This document shows positions 1-9,839 of a stretch of DNA of 64,000 nucleotides, piece by piece; the first letter of the stretch is position 1, and each line of letters starts with the position of its first letter. Origin of the DNA: Rhodospirillaceae bacterium (lineage in GTDB: Bacteria; Pseudomonadota; Alphaproteobacteria; Bin65); the NCBI GenBank assembly GCA_009840595.1, contig VXNK01000001.1, positions 1 through 64,000 on the forward strand, in the 5' to 3' direction. A program made the position numbers and the translations under genes. The notes below the pieces were generated by a model. That model had not been told where the DNA came from, ran no database searches, and saw only the letters and a program-made list of their open reading frames with translations.

Positions 1-1629
1 GCCGCACAAACCCACCCGGGCGGGGCGCGGACCCGCCACGCGCCCGACGCGGCCGCGGCGCGGGAAGGGCTGATGGAACGCGCCTGGCCGGCGGCCGACG
101 TCGCGCCGCTGATCGCGCTGATCGCGGAGCCCGGCCGCACGGTCGGCGAAGACGGCGGCTACCGGCTGTCCGAAGCGCAGGCGCGCGCCATTCTGGATCT
201 GCGGCTGCATCGCCTGACCGGCCTGGAGCGCGAGAAGATCGGCGAGGATCTCCGGCAGATCGTCGAGGAAATCCGCAATTATCTCGACATTCTCGGCTCG
301 CGCATCCGGGTGCTGGAAATCCTGCGCGACGAACTCGGCGAAATGAAGGAAACCTACGCGGATCCGCGCCGCACGGCGATCGAGGACGGCGACTTCGACC
401 AGGATATCGAGGACCTGATCCAGCGCGAGGACATGGTTCTCACCTTCACCCACGGGGGCTACATCAAGCGCGTGCCGCTCGCCACCTACCGGGCGCAGAA
501 GCGCGGCGGCAAGGGCCGCGCCGGCATGAAGACCAAGGAAGAGGATTTCGTCGACCAGGTCTATGTCGTGAACACCCACACGCCGGTGCTGTTCTTCTCC
601 TCCACCGGCATGGTCTACAAGCTCAAGGTCTACCGGCTGCCGCTCGGCACGCCCCAGGCGCGCGGCAAGGCGATGGTGAACATGCTGCCGCTCCAGCCGG
701 GCGAGAACATTTCGATCATCCTGCCCTTGCCGGACGAGAACGAATGGCCGGACCTGGACGTCATGTTCGCGACCACCAGCGGCACGGTGCGGCGCAATTC
801 TCTGGCCGATTTCGTCAACGTCATGTCCAACGGCAAGATCGCCATGAAGCTCGAAGAGGGCGAATCGCTGGTCGGGGTCAAGACCTGCGATGCCGGGCAG
901 GACGTGTTGCTGGCCACCGCCGCCGGCCGGGCGATCCGCTTCCCGGTGGCCGATGTGCGGCGCTTCAAGGGCCGCGGTTCCCGCGGCGTGCGCGGGATCA
1001 GGCTGACGCCGGACGATCGGGTCATTTCCCTTTCCATCCTGAACCATGTCGATGCCGAAACCGATACGCGGGACGAATATATCCGGATCGCCAACGCGCA
1101 TAAGCGGGCCGGCTCGCGGATCGAGCAGGGTGAAAAGCCCAACCGGGAGGATGTCGAACTGGCGGCCCGGATCGTCGAGCCGCCCTGGTCGGATATGCAC
1201 GCCGTCGAGGAATTCGTGCTGACGGCCTCGGATGACGGTCTCGGCAAGCGGACCTCGGCCTACGAATACCGCATCACCGGGCGGGGCGGGGGCGGCATCG
1301 TCAACATGGACCTGGATCGCGACGGCAGCGAAGCCCGGGTTGTCGGTGCTTTCCCGGTAGAGAAGGAGGACGAACTGATCCTCGTGACCAATGGCGGGCA
1401 GATCATCCGCGTCCCCGTGGACGGCATCAGCGTCGTCGGCCGCAAGACGCGCGGCGTGAACCTGTTCCGGCTCGACGACGACGAGCGGGTCGTCTCGGTG
1501 TCGCGCCTGCGCGACGCGAACGGCGCGGAGGAATCTCCGGTCGGTGCGGAGGCGAAGCCGGACGGCTTTTCGGATCGGGACGCGCCGGACCGCCCGGCGG
1601 CCAGAGGCGAAGAAAATTCAATTAAGTGA
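1..1629 (+). CDS. gyrA: DNA gyrase subunit A, C-terminal part (5' truncated by window)
   Basis: The reading frame is open from base 1, so this is the 3' part (542 codons) of gyrA. DNA gyrase introduces negative supercoils, and this part covers the end of the breakage-reunion domain and the DNA-wrapping beta-pinwheel. The stretch ARAILDLRLHRLTGLEREKI is typical GyrA. The GyrA box QKRGGKG lies near codon 166 of the visible part and marks gyrase rather than ParC. An insertion just before the coiled region (LMERAWPAADVAPLIALI) and a second long insertion around codons 350-410 are of the kind seen in alphaproteobacterial GyrA. The tail after about codon 505 is low-complexity and acidic. Identification is secure. 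Confidence 0.97.
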   Translation, partial: AAQTHPGGARTRHAPDAAAAREGLMERAWPAADVAPLIALIAEPGRTVGEDGGYRLSEAQARAILDLRLHRLTGLEREKIGEDLRQIVEEIRNYLDILGSRIRVLEILRDELGEMKETYADPRRTAIEDGDFDQDIEDLIQREDMVLTFTHGGYIKRVPLATYRAQKRGGKGRAGMKTKEEDFVDQVYVVNTHTPVLFFSSTGMVYKLKVYRLPLGTPQARGKAMVNMLPLQPGENISIILPLPDENEWPDLDVMFATTSGTVRRNSLADFVNVMSNGKIAMKLEEGESLVGVKTCDAGQDVLLATAAGRAIRFPVADVRRFKGRGSRGVRGIRLTPDDRVISLSILNHVDAETDTRDEYIRIANAHKRAGSRIEQGEKPNREDVELAARIVEPPWSDMHAVEEFVLTASDDGLGKRTSAYEYRITGRGGGGIVNMDLDRDGSEARVVGAFPVEKEDELILVTNGGQIIRVPVDGISVVGRKTRGVNLFRLDDDERVVSVSRLRDANGAEESPVGAEAKPDGFSDRDAPDRPAARGEENSIK

Positions 1630-1818
1630 AATAATTCAATTCGATATTAGGTATTTCTAATGTAATTTATGCAGCCTGTCCGGCCGGATGCCGGTTGAGT
1701 TGGCGGGCCTGCCTCCGGCCGGCGCCGTCCGGTCCCGCCGCGCCGCATTGGCCGTTGCATTCGGGACGGCGCCCGCCTAGGCGTGTCGGGAGCCGTTTCG
1801 CGAGCAGGGAGCGCATCC

Positions 1819-2316
1819 ATGGCCGAGCGCATCGGAGTCTATCCGGGCACATTCGATCCGATCACCAACGGGCATGTCGACATCATCCGGCGCGCCCTGC
1901 GGATCTGCGATCGCCTTATCGTCGCCGTCGCCGAGAATATCGGCAAGAGCCCGCTGTTTACGCTCGAAGAGCGCCTGGCCCTGGTGAACCACGAGCTCGG
2001 CATCGTCAACGGCGCGAACGGCGGCAAGGCGCAGGCCAAGGTCTTCGGCGGCCTGCTGATGCATTTCGCGGAAGAGAACGGCGCCGTCATGATCATCCGC
2101 GGCCTGCGGGCGGTCTCGGATTTCGACTACGAATTCCAGATGGCGGGGATGAACGCCCGGCTCAACCCGGATGTCGAGATGGTCTACCTGATGGCGTCGG
2201 AACAGCAGCAGTTCATTGCGTCCCGGCTGGTCAAGGAAATCGCCTCGCTGGGCGGCGACATCGGAAGCTTCGTGCCGCCGAACACCGCCCAGGCCCTGCG
2301 CGCCAAATTCAACTGA
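1819..2316 (+). CDS. coaD: Phosphopantetheine adenylyltransferase
   Basis: Predicted PPAT, the penultimate step of coenzyme A biosynthesis (4'-phosphopantetheine + ATP to dephospho-CoA). The 165-residue length matches the family. The nucleotidyltransferase motif GTFDPITNGH (residues 10-19, catalytic His19 region) and the C-terminal SRLVKEIASLGGD segment, equivalent to the ISSSxVRE motif, are both visible. An in-frame start 36 bases upstream is possible, but the ATG at 1819 gives the canonical N-terminus. It lies 190 bases after gyrA on the same strand, a common gyrA-coaD arrangement in alphaproteobacteria. Confidence 0.97.
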   Translation: MAERIGVYPGTFDPITNGHVDIIRRALRICDRLIVAVAENIGKSPLFTLEERLALVNHELGIVNGANGGKAQAKVFGGLLMHFAEENGAVMIIRGLRAVSDFDYEFQMAGMNARLNPDVEMVYLMASEQQQFIASRLVKEIASLGGDIGSFVPPNTAQALRAKFN

Positions 2317-2425
2317 CGTCCGGGCGCGGGCGCCGCTGCGCGGTCCCGACTCCCGTGTTGACACCGTGGGGCGGCTCCGGCAAGCTGACAAGAACTAAAC
2401 AAGTACATTGATCGAGCAACCGGAA

Positions 2426-3514
2426 ATGAAACACCTTTTCCTTCTTGCGCTCCTTGCTGCCGTGCTGGCGGCCTGCGCGCCGCAGTCGCGGGTGCCGGAA
2501 ATCTCCCGCGAGGCCGCGGAGGAGGAGGCGCGCAAACAGCGCGAGATCGTCATCCTCGAACGCATGAAGGTGCAGAACCGCCTTCGCAGCGTCGATTTCG
2601 CCGTTCGCGCCGCCAACGTCGACCTCTGCAAGGAAAAGGCGCCGGCAGTCGGTTTTCTGACCATGAATCTGGACAGCGCGCCGCGCGAATACAGGGCCGC
2701 CTACGGCAGTCTCTACGGCGTCACGAGGCAGATAACGCTGATCTCGGTGTTCGAGGGCGGCCCGGCCGACCGGGCCGGGCTGGCGGTCGGCGACCGGATC
2801 GTCTCCGCCAACGGCACGGCCGTCGCGGCCGGCAGCGCGGGACAGTCCCGGCTCGCGAAACTGATCGCCGAAAGCAAGGGCCGGCCGCTCGACCTGACGG
2901 TCCGGCGCGGCGGCGGTCTGGTTCCCGTCGAACTGTCGCCCCGCATGATCTGCAACTACCCGACCTTCCTGCGCAACGACGACAGCGTGAACGCCTTCGC
3001 CGACGGCAGCCGGATCGTCGTCACCTCGGGCCTGATGCGCTTTGCCGAAGCGGATGACGAACTTGCCTTCGTGATCGGGCACGAACTGGCCCACAACACG
3101 ATGGGCCATATCGAAGCCAAAACCGGCAACATGATCCTGGGCGGTATCGTCGGGGCGATCCTCACCGGGCTGAGCGGCGTCAACGTCATCGATCCGATGA
3201 TGCAGGTCGGCGTGCTCGCCTTCAGCCAGGAATTCGAGGCCGAGGCCGATTATGTCGGCGTCTACTACGCGGCCCGCGCGGGCTACGACGCGAAGAAGGC
3301 CGCCTATTTCTGGCGCCGCATGGCGGCGGCGCATCCCAGCGCGATCGGCCTGCAGGGCACGACCCACCCGTCGAGCGCCAAGCGGTTCCTCGCGGTGGAA
3401 GCGGCGTCCAGGGAGATTGCCGGAAAACAGGCGAAAGGCGCGCCGCTCATTCCGTATATGAATTCCGCCCGGACGCCTGCCCGGAAACCCGCAGAGGCCG
3501 AAGGCAACCGGTAG
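2426..3514 (+). CDS. M48-family metalloprotease lipoprotein with PDZ domain
   Basis: Predicted envelope-anchored zinc protease of 362 residues. The ATG at 2426 begins a lipoprotein signal with lipobox LAAC (Cys17); an upstream TTG at 2408 would bury it. A PDZ-like module occupies roughly residues 100-170 (VFEGGPADRAGLAVGDRI). The zinc motif HELAH is at 219-223 and the downstream QEFEAEAD segment (about 268-275) supplies the third ligand, as in M48 peptidases such as BepA or LoiP. The PDZ module ahead of the M48 domain is a recurring alphaproteobacterial architecture. It is likely involved in outer-membrane protein quality control, inferred from the family. Confidence 0.88.
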   Translation: MKHLFLLALLAAVLAACAPQSRVPEISREAAEEEARKQREIVILERMKVQNRLRSVDFAVRAANVDLCKEKAPAVGFLTMNLDSAPREYRAAYGSLYGVTRQITLISVFEGGPADRAGLAVGDRIVSANGTAVAAGSAGQSRLAKLIAESKGRPLDLTVRRGGGLVPVELSPRMICNYPTFLRNDDSVNAFADGSRIVVTSGLMRFAEADDELAFVIGHELAHNTMGHIEAKTGNMILGGIVGAILTGLSGVNVIDPMMQVGVLAFSQEFEAEADYVGVYYAARAGYDAKKAAYFWRRMAAAHPSAIGLQGTTHPSSAKRFLAVEAASREIAGKQAKGAPLIPYMNSARTPARKPAEAEGNR

Positions 3515-3553
3515 ACCGGCCCCGCCGCGCCTCCGGAACCGGCGGGCGGCGCG

Positions 3554-4321
3554 CTATCCCGCCATCGTCAGGCCGCCGGAGACGCTGATCGTCTGCCCTG
3601 TGATGAAGTCGGCGTCGCTGCTGGCCAGGAAGGCCACCAGGCCGGGATAGTCGTCCGGCCGGCCGAGCCGGCGCATCGGGATCGCGCGTTCGAGGGCGGC
3701 GACCAGTTTCTGCCCGGCCTCGCCGTCGCCGGCGAAGGTGCGGAACAGGTTGGTATCGGTCGGGCCCGGGCAGATGCAGTTCACCTGGACGTTGCGCCGG
3801 GCCAGCTCCCGCGCCAGGGTTTTCGAGAACGAGACGATGCCGCCCTTGCAGGCGGCGTAGACCGACTCGCCGGAGGATCCGACCCGCGCGGCATCGGAGG
3901 AAATGTTGATCACCTTGCCGGACCGGCGCTCGGCCATGCCGCGCACTGCGATATGGTGCAGGTTGAGCGGACCGAAGAGGTTGATCTCGACGATCCTGCG
4001 CCACAGCCCGGCGTCGGTGTCCAGAAAGGGCATCGCGACATCGACGCCCGCATTGTTGACGAGGATGTCGAGCGGGCCGGCCGCCGCCTCGAAGGCCGAT
4101 ACCGCGTCGGCGACCGCGTCGTAGTCCGCGATGTCGGCCTCGAATGCCGTCGCTTGGCCGCCGCTTCCGGCGATCAGGCCCGCCGTCTCGTGCGCCGCCG
4201 GGCCGTCGCGGTCGAGGACGCCGACGGTGACGCCCTCTTCGCCGAGCCGCCGGCAGATCGCGCGGCCGATGCCGGCGCCGCCGCCGGTTACCAACGCATT
4301 TTTTCCGTCCAGGCCGCGCAT
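3554..4321 (-). CDS. SDR-family NAD(P)-dependent oxidoreductase
   Basis: Classical short-chain dehydrogenase of about 255 residues. The dinucleotide motif GGGAGIGR is near the N-terminus, followed by NNAG, the catalytic Ser in NISSDAARVG and YAACK (YxxxK). The C-terminus SVSGGLTMAG is typical of FabG-like and 2-hydroxycyclohexanecarboxyl-CoA-type dehydrogenases. The start at 4321 is preferred over 4360 because a GGGAG ribosome site sits just upstream and the upstream codons are not SDR-like. The gene is convergent with the M48 protease. The substrate cannot be deduced. Confidence 0.9.
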   Translation of the reverse strand: MRGLDGKNALVTGGGAGIGRAICRRLGEEGVTVGVLDRDGPAAHETAGLIAGSGGQATAFEADIADYDAVADAVSAFEAAAGPLDILVNNAGVDVAMPFLDTDAGLWRRIVEINLFGPLNLHHIAVRGMAERRSGKVINISSDAARVGSSGESVYAACKGGIVSFSKTLARELARRNVQVNCICPGPTDTNLFRTFAGDGEAGQKLVAALERAIPMRRLGRPDDYPGLVAFLASSDADFITGQTISVSGGLTMAG

Positions 4322-4586
4322 GTCGTGCTCCCGTATCGCCGTGTTCCCGGCGGGCGACACTACCCCGGCCCGGCCCCGGAACGCCGCGCAAATGCCGCCG
4401 GCTTCCGGGCCATTTCGCCGCGCGCCGGGCTTGCGGCCGTCCGGGGCGGCAACAAGGGGGGATCGGGCTGCACCGCCTCGACAAATCGTTTCTGGATCGT
4501 CCGGGAAATTCGCTTTAGTGAGCCCGGTTCGGCAACACCGGCCGGGAAACCTGAAGCGGTTTCCGGCGCGTGCAGGGAGCGAAACG

Positions 4587-7010
4587 ATGGACCAGTATCG
4601 GGTCGTGGTGATCGGCGGCGGGGTGGTCGGCGCCTCGGTCCTCTATCATCTGGCCAAGTATGGCTGGACCGATATCGCGCTGGTCGAACGCTCGGTGCTG
4701 ACCGCCGGATCGTCGTGGCACGCCGCCGGCGGCGTCCACGCCCTCAACGCCGATCCGAACATGGCGGCGCTCCAGGCCTACACCATCGACCTGCTGCGCG
4801 AGATCGGGCCGGAATCGGGCCAGGATATCGGCCTGCACATGACCGGGGGGATCACGGTCGCGTCGGCGCCCGCGCGCTGGGAATGGCTCCAGAGCGCCTA
4901 CCGCATCTTCCAGACCATCGGCATCGAGGACTGCCACCTGATGACGCCGGCGGAGATCGAGGAGCGCTGCCCGATCATGGATGTCGACGGTGTGATCGGC
5001 GGCCTGTGGGCCGACCGCGAAGGCTATGTCGACACCACCGGAACCGTTCACGCCTATGCCGGCGCGGCGCGCAAGCGCGGCGCGACGGTGATCGAGCACA
5101 ACCGGGTCCTCGAACTGAAGCAACGGCTCGACCGTTCCTGGGAGGTCGTCACCGAAAAAGGCACGCTCCTCGCCGAGCATGTCGTGAACGCCGGCGGGCT
5201 GTGGGCCAAGCAGGTCGGCCGGATGGTTGGCTTGGAGCTGCCGGTCTCGCCGCTGGCGCACCACTATCTGGTGACGGAGTCCATTCCGGAGATCGAGGCG
5301 CTCGATTTCGAGGTGCCGATGACGGTGGACTTGGAAGGCTTCACCTATCTGCGCCAGGACCAGAACGGCGTGCTGGTCGGTATCTACGAAATCGACCACC
5401 AGCACTGGAACATCGACGGCGCGCCCTGGGACTACGGCTTCGACCTGATCCAGGAGGATACCGACCGGATCGCCAACGAGCTCGAACTCGCGTTCACGCG
5501 CTATCCCGTGCTCCAGCGCGTCGGCGTCAAGAACTGGGTGAACGGCGCCTTCACCTTCTCGCCCGACGGCAATCCGCTGGTCGGCCCGGTGCGCGGGCTG
5601 CCGAACTACTGGCTGGCCTGCGGGGTGATGGCGGGCTTCCTGCAGGGCGGCGGCGTCGGCAAGACGCTCGCCGAGTGGATGATCCACGGCGAGCCCGAGG
5701 CCGACGCCTGGTCGATGGACATCGCGCGCTACGGGCCGTTCGCGTCGAACCGCGAATATATCCGCCAGACGACCGGCCAGTTCTATTCCCGCCGCTTCGT
5801 GATGACCTATCCGAACGAGCAGTTGCCCGCCGGACGCCCGCTCAACAAGGCGCCGGCGCACGATGCGATGAAGGCGGCCGGCGCGCTGTGGGGCGTGAGC
5901 TGGGGCCTGGAAGTGCCGCTCGTGTTTGCGCCGCCGGGTTTCGAGGAGACGCCGACGCTCAAGCGGTCCAACGCCTTCGGCCTCGTCGGCGAGGAATGCC
6001 GCGCCGTGCGCGAGGATGTCGGGCTGCTCGATATTACCGGCTTCTCCCGCTACGAGGTGACGGGCCGGGACGCCGAAGCCTGGCTCGACCGGACGATGGC
6101 CGGGCGCCTGCCGAAACCGGGCCGGGTCCGCCTGTCGCCGATGCTGGCGCCGGACGGCCGGCTGAAGGGCGACCTCACGATTCTGAACTGGGGCGACGGT
6201 TCCTGGTGGATCATGGGCTCCTACTATCTGCGCGAATGGCACATGCGCTGGTTCCACGACCGGCTCGACCCGGCGCGCGACGGCGACGTGCAGGTGCGGG
6301 ACATTTCGGACGCCACTGTCGGCTTCTCGCTGTCCGGCCCGAAATCCCGCGAGGTGCTGGCCGCGCTGACCCACGAGGACGTGAGCCACGAGGCCATGCC
6401 GTTCATGAGTTGCCGCAAGATGGATGTCGGGCTGATCCGCGCCCGGGTCGGCCGGCTCTCGGTCGCCGGCGAACTGGGCTACGAGATCAACTGCCCGGCG
6501 GCGGCGCATGTCACCCTGCGCGAAATGCTGCTGGAAGCCGGCAAGGCAGCCGGAATCCGGGAATACGGCTATTACGCCCTGAATTCACTGCGGCTCGAAA
6601 AGAGCTTCGGCATCTGGTCCGCCGAATTCACCCAGGGCTATACGCCGGGCATGACCGGCCTCGACCGGTGGATCGCCTTCGGCAAGAGCGACTTCGTCGG
6701 CCGGGAAGCCGCCCTGGCGGAGCGCGAGAAAAACACCGCGCCCCAGCGGCTGGTGACGCTGGAGGTCGACTCGCCCGACGCCGACGCCTCCGGGTTCGAG
6801 CCGGTCTGGCGCGACGGCCGGCGGGTCGGCTTCATCACGTCCGGCGGCTACGGCCATGTCGTCGGCAAGAGCCTGGCTATGGCGCTGGTCGAACCGGAGT
6901 TCGCCGAGCCGGGCACAGGCCTCCGGACCCATATCGTCGGCGTAGAGCGCGAAGCGGCCGTGCTTCCGGCATCGCCGTACGATCCCCCGGGCGAAAAGAT
7001 GCGGATGTAG
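4587..7010 (+). CDS. Dimethylglycine/sarcosine dehydrogenase-like FAD protein with GcvT domain
   Basis: An 807-residue two-domain flavoprotein. The N-terminal DAO-type FAD domain starts with VVVIGGGVVG (residues 6-15). SSWHAAGG contains His45, at the position of the covalent FAD-binding His in dimethylglycine dehydrogenase. From about residue 430 it is a GcvT-like aminomethyltransferase domain (AFGLVGEECRAVREDVGLLD and GELGYEINC). Such enzymes demethylate N-methylated glycines or related amines and pass formaldehyde to tetrahydrofolate. The ATG at 4587 follows a GGGAGC site. The frame is open far upstream only as an antisense artefact. It heads a same-strand cluster with an M19 peptidase, a hypothetical gene, DUF3726 and Ldh genes. 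The exact amine substrate is unknown. Confidence 0.9.
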   Translation: MDQYRVVVIGGGVVGASVLYHLAKYGWTDIALVERSVLTAGSSWHAAGGVHALNADPNMAALQAYTIDLLREIGPESGQDIGLHMTGGITVASAPARWEWLQSAYRIFQTIGIEDCHLMTPAEIEERCPIMDVDGVIGGLWADREGYVDTTGTVHAYAGAARKRGATVIEHNRVLELKQRLDRSWEVVTEKGTLLAEHVVNAGGLWAKQVGRMVGLELPVSPLAHHYLVTESIPEIEALDFEVPMTVDLEGFTYLRQDQNGVLVGIYEIDHQHWNIDGAPWDYGFDLIQEDTDRIANELELAFTRYPVLQRVGVKNWVNGAFTFSPDGNPLVGPVRGLPNYWLACGVMAGFLQGGGVGKTLAEWMIHGEPEADAWSMDIARYGPFASNREYIRQTTGQFYSRRFVMTYPNEQLPAGRPLNKAPAHDAMKAAGALWGVSWGLEVPLVFAPPGFEETPTLKRSNAFGLVGEECRAVREDVGLLDITGFSRYEVTGRDAEAWLDRTMAGRLPKPGRVRLSPMLAPDGRLKGDLTILNWGDGSWWIMGSYYLREWHMRWFHDRLDPARDGDVQVRDISDATVGFSLSGPKSREVLAALTHEDVSHEAMPFMSCRKMDVGLIRARVGRLSVAGELGYEINCPAAAHVTLREMLLEAGKAAGIREYGYYALNSLRLEKSFGIWSAEFTQGYTPGMTGLDRWIAFGKSDFVGREAALAEREKNTAPQRLVTLEVDSPDADASGFEPVWRDGRRVGFITSGGYGHVVGKSLAMALVEPEFAEPGTGLRTHIVGVEREAAVLPASPYDPPGEKMRM

Positions 7011-7141
7011 CGAGAGATTCGGCCGGCCCGCGCAGCGGTTTTCCGCTGTTTGCCGAATCGGTTTTGCTGTTATTGAACGCGAAGCGGCCCGCCGCGGCCT
7101 CCGGGAGAATCGAGATCGTTTCGGACCGTAAACCCGACGCA

Positions 7142-8119
7142 GTGATCGACGGCCTGCAATATTGCCGGTGGTCGGAAAAGATATTCCGCCAGTTGCGGTC
7201 CGGCGGCGTGGACGCGGTTCACACGACCGTCGTTTATCACGAGGACTATCGCGGCGCGCTCGGCCGGCTCGACGAATGGTCGGCCCTGTTCGACCGTTTC
7301 GGCGACCATGTCCTGCCGGGGCGGACGGCGGCCGACATCCGCGACGCGCAGGCGGCGGGCAAGACGGCCGTTTTCTTCGGCATGCAGAATTGCAGGCCCG
7401 TCGAGGACGATCTGGCCCGGATCGAAGATCTGCACGGCCGCGGCGTCCGGTTCATGCAGCTCTCCTACAATGCGAAATGCTCGCTGGCGACCGGATGGAT
7501 CGACGAAGCGGCGGACGAGGGCGTCACGCCGAAAGGGCGGGAGGCGATCGCCGAGATGAACCGGGTCGGCATGGTCGTGGACATGTCCCACTCGGCCGAA
7601 CGGTCGACGCTGGACGCCATCGAACGGTCGGCCCGGCCGATCGTCGTGTCCCACGCAAATCCCCGGTCGTGGCGCGACACCGGGCGCAACAAGTCGGATA
7701 CCGTGCTGAAGGCGCTGGCCGAAAGCGGCGGGCTGCTGGGCTTCAGCCTGTACCCCCATCACATGAAGGACGGCCCGGCCACGACCCTGCGGAGTTTTTG
7801 CGACATGGCCGCCCGCACCGCCGACCTGATGGGCGCGGACCGCATCGGCATCGGGTCCGACCTCTGTCAGGATCAACCGGATTCGATCGTCCGCTGGATG
7901 CGCAGCGGCGTATGGGAGGATGCGAACACGCCGCCGCCGGAGAGCGTAAGGCACGTCCGTTTTCCCGAGATGCCGTCCTGGTTCCGCTCGAACGAGGATT
8001 TCCCCGGCATCGCCCGCGCCTTGCGCGAGACGGGCTTCTCGGCGGAGGAGACCGCGGGGATCATGGGCAACAACTGGTTCCGCTTCATGGAGCGCGCCTT
8101 CGAACCGCAGGCGGCCTGA
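7142..8119 (+). CDS. Membrane dipeptidase (M19)-like protein
   Basis: Peptidase M19/renal-dipeptidase family, about 325 residues. Family segments seen are FFGMQNC, GVRFMQLSYN, VVDMSHSAERSTLDAI with a metal-type His, IVVSHANPR with a second His, and GIGSDLCQD with the late Asp. The usual N-terminal HxD zinc motif is replaced by DGLQYCRWS, as in one divergent M19 branch, so metal occupancy may differ. The start is uncertain: GTG at 7142 is the shortest plausible choice, and TTG at 7073 is possible upstream. No strong ribosome site is visible for either. It sits between the DMGDH-like gene and a hypothetical gene. Confidence 0.82.
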   Translation: MIDGLQYCRWSEKIFRQLRSGGVDAVHTTVVYHEDYRGALGRLDEWSALFDRFGDHVLPGRTAADIRDAQAAGKTAVFFGMQNCRPVEDDLARIEDLHGRGVRFMQLSYNAKCSLATGWIDEAADEGVTPKGREAIAEMNRVGMVVDMSHSAERSTLDAIERSARPIVVSHANPRSWRDTGRNKSDTVLKALAESGGLLGFSLYPHHMKDGPATTLRSFCDMAARTADLMGADRIGIGSDLCQDQPDSIVRWMRSGVWEDANTPPPESVRHVRFPEMPSWFRSNEDFPGIARALRETGFSAEETAGIMGNNWFRFMERAFEPQAA

Positions 8120-8120
8120 A

Positions 8121-9839
8121 TTGGGCGCAGCCGGCGACTTCCTTGCGGTTCCCGACGGCCGGACGGGGCGCACCCTGCGCCTGCGGCCGCCGGAAACGGT
8201 CATGCGCCTCGCCCGCCTCGGCGCCTTTCACCAGACGCGGCTCAGCTTCCTGCGGGCGACGCTGCGCCACGTCGCAGCCGCCGGATACCGCTTCGGCTAC
8301 GATCGCTGGGACATCGGCGACGATGGCGTCGGCACCGCGGTCTACGCCGCGCGCGGACCGGAGCGGACCTATTCGCTGGTCTGTTTCGCCCACGACCTCG
8401 ATCCTGCGATGCGCACCGACCGGGTGATCGCCGAGGCCTGGGACGCCACCTATACCCTCTACGACGGCATTCCCGACGACGGCGAGATCGAACGCCTGCG
8501 CGCCAATACGCCGAAGCAGGAAGCCGGACGCTATCGCCACACCGACCTGATCCTGTCCCGCACCAACAAGAGCGCCCGTCTGTTCGACCATGTCGTGGAT
8601 TGCCTGGCGGCGGGGCGGCAGCCGGCGGCGGCTCGTCTCGACGACGTCGGCTACGTCATGCGGACGACCGCGGTCTACGGCAACGGCAAGTTCGGCATTG
8701 CGGACCGGCATCGCTACGCCGGCCGGGCCGGTTTCGGCGGCCCGTTCCGGCTGGAAATGCTCACGGTCTGGATGATTCGCCAGTTCGTCGCCGATCTCGT
8801 CGATCATGCGGCGCGGGCCGGGGGCGGCGCCGGCGCCGTGCCGCTCGACCGGGCGCTGCGGCGGCGCCTCGGCATCGGCAACTCGACCGGCCTCGGCCTC
8901 GGGCCGTTCATCGTCAACCATCCGGCGCTGTTCGCGCGCTGGGTCGAATGCCGCGAGCTCGCGCTCGGCCGGGTCTGCGCCCAGGAGAGCGCCCCGGCTG
9001 CGAACTGGAGCGCCTTCCGCCGGTGGATCGCCCGCGCCAGGGCCGATGTCGCGACCTGGACCGTGCCGGACCCGCTTCAGGCGGAAAAAGTCGACCGGCT
9101 GGCGGACGATCTCGACCGGCTCGACGCCTTCTCGGCCGGACTCGATCCGGCGTCCGGCGCGCCCTGGGCCGAAATCCGGGACTGGGCGGCCGAAAATCTG
9201 TCGCTGGAAGGCCAGGAACTCACCGTGTCGCTGCTCATCGAACCCCATGGCGACCTCGTCGACGACCTGGCCGATCGCATGGCGCTGGCGGAAACGGAAA
9301 TGCCGCCGGCCGGCCTCTCCGGCAATACCGGGGACCTGCGCGGCCGCATCGAAGACGGGTTCGGCTGGGCACTGGCGCCGGACTACGCCGTTGCGGACGC
9401 CCAAGCGCGCTTCTGGTACGTCTCGGCGAACAAGCTGGAGCCGCGTCTGGGCGAACGGTGGGAGGAGGCGGGCGCGGACCTGGAGTTGCCTCTGGCGACC
9501 GGCCGGGATATCGCCGCGTGCCACGCCGACCTGTGCGAGGCGGCGCAGGACGAGCAGCTCGCCGACTTCCTGCTGCGCCGCCCGGAGCATCGCCATACCG
9601 TTCGTCGGCTCTGCGACCCGGAACTGGGACCGTACGGCCAGATTCGCGACAATCTCGTCGGCGCCGACTTGCTGCCGCTCAACCTGCTGCGCTGCAAGCT
9701 TGCCTTCTTCGGCGCCACGCATTTCGATCCGAAGTCGGACCGCTGGCTGCGCATCAACATGTTCTGCCACGCGCCCTATCCGGACGAATTGGATTCCCTG
9801 CCGCCGGACGACTGGATCCTGCCGCGCCGCGATGCCTGA
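8121..9839 (+). CDS. Conserved hypothetical protein, about 570 residues
   Basis: I do not recognise a characterised domain. The protein is soluble-looking, with no signal peptide or membrane span. It is rich in Asp, Arg and Trp and starts with a segment RTLRLRPPETVMRLARLGAF. The TTG at 8121 lies one base after the preceding stop; an internal ATG at 8202 is an alternative start. The stop overlaps the start of the DUF3726 gene by eight bases, so the two are almost certainly translationally coupled. Its constant context (DUF3726, Ldh dehydrogenase) suggests a shared catabolic role, which is inference only. Confidence 0.75.
   Translation: MGAAGDFLAVPDGRTGRTLRLRPPETVMRLARLGAFHQTRLSFLRATLRHVAAAGYRFGYDRWDIGDDGVGTAVYAARGPERTYSLVCFAHDLDPAMRTDRVIAEAWDATYTLYDGIPDDGEIERLRANTPKQEAGRYRHTDLILSRTNKSARLFDHVVDCLAAGRQPAAARLDDVGYVMRTTAVYGNGKFGIADRHRYAGRAGFGGPFRLEMLTVWMIRQFVADLVDHAARAGGGAGAVPLDRALRRRLGIGNSTGLGLGPFIVNHPALFARWVECRELALGRVCAQESAPAANWSAFRRWIARARADVATWTVPDPLQAEKVDRLADDLDRLDAFSAGLDPASGAPWAEIRDWAAENLSLEGQELTVSLLIEPHGDLVDDLADRMALAETEMPPAGLSGNTGDLRGRIEDGFGWALAPDYAVADAQARFWYVSANKLEPRLGERWEEAGADLELPLATGRDIAACHADLCEAAQDEQLADFLLRRPEHRHTVRRLCDPELGPYGQIRDNLVGADLLPLNLLRCKLAFFGATHFDPKSDRWLRINMFCHAPYPDELDSLPPDDWILPRRDA

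Noticed and set aside
2358-2386. Perfect TTGACA upstream of the M48 protease gene
   Set aside because: No acceptable -10 element at 16-18 bases downstream, so not listed as a promoter.
3953-8119. A single plus-strand open frame of nearly 1400 codons
   Set aside because: It runs out of frame through the SDR gene (antisense) and the DMGDH-like gene. Only its end (from about 7142) encodes a real M19-like protein; the rest is a high-GC artefact.
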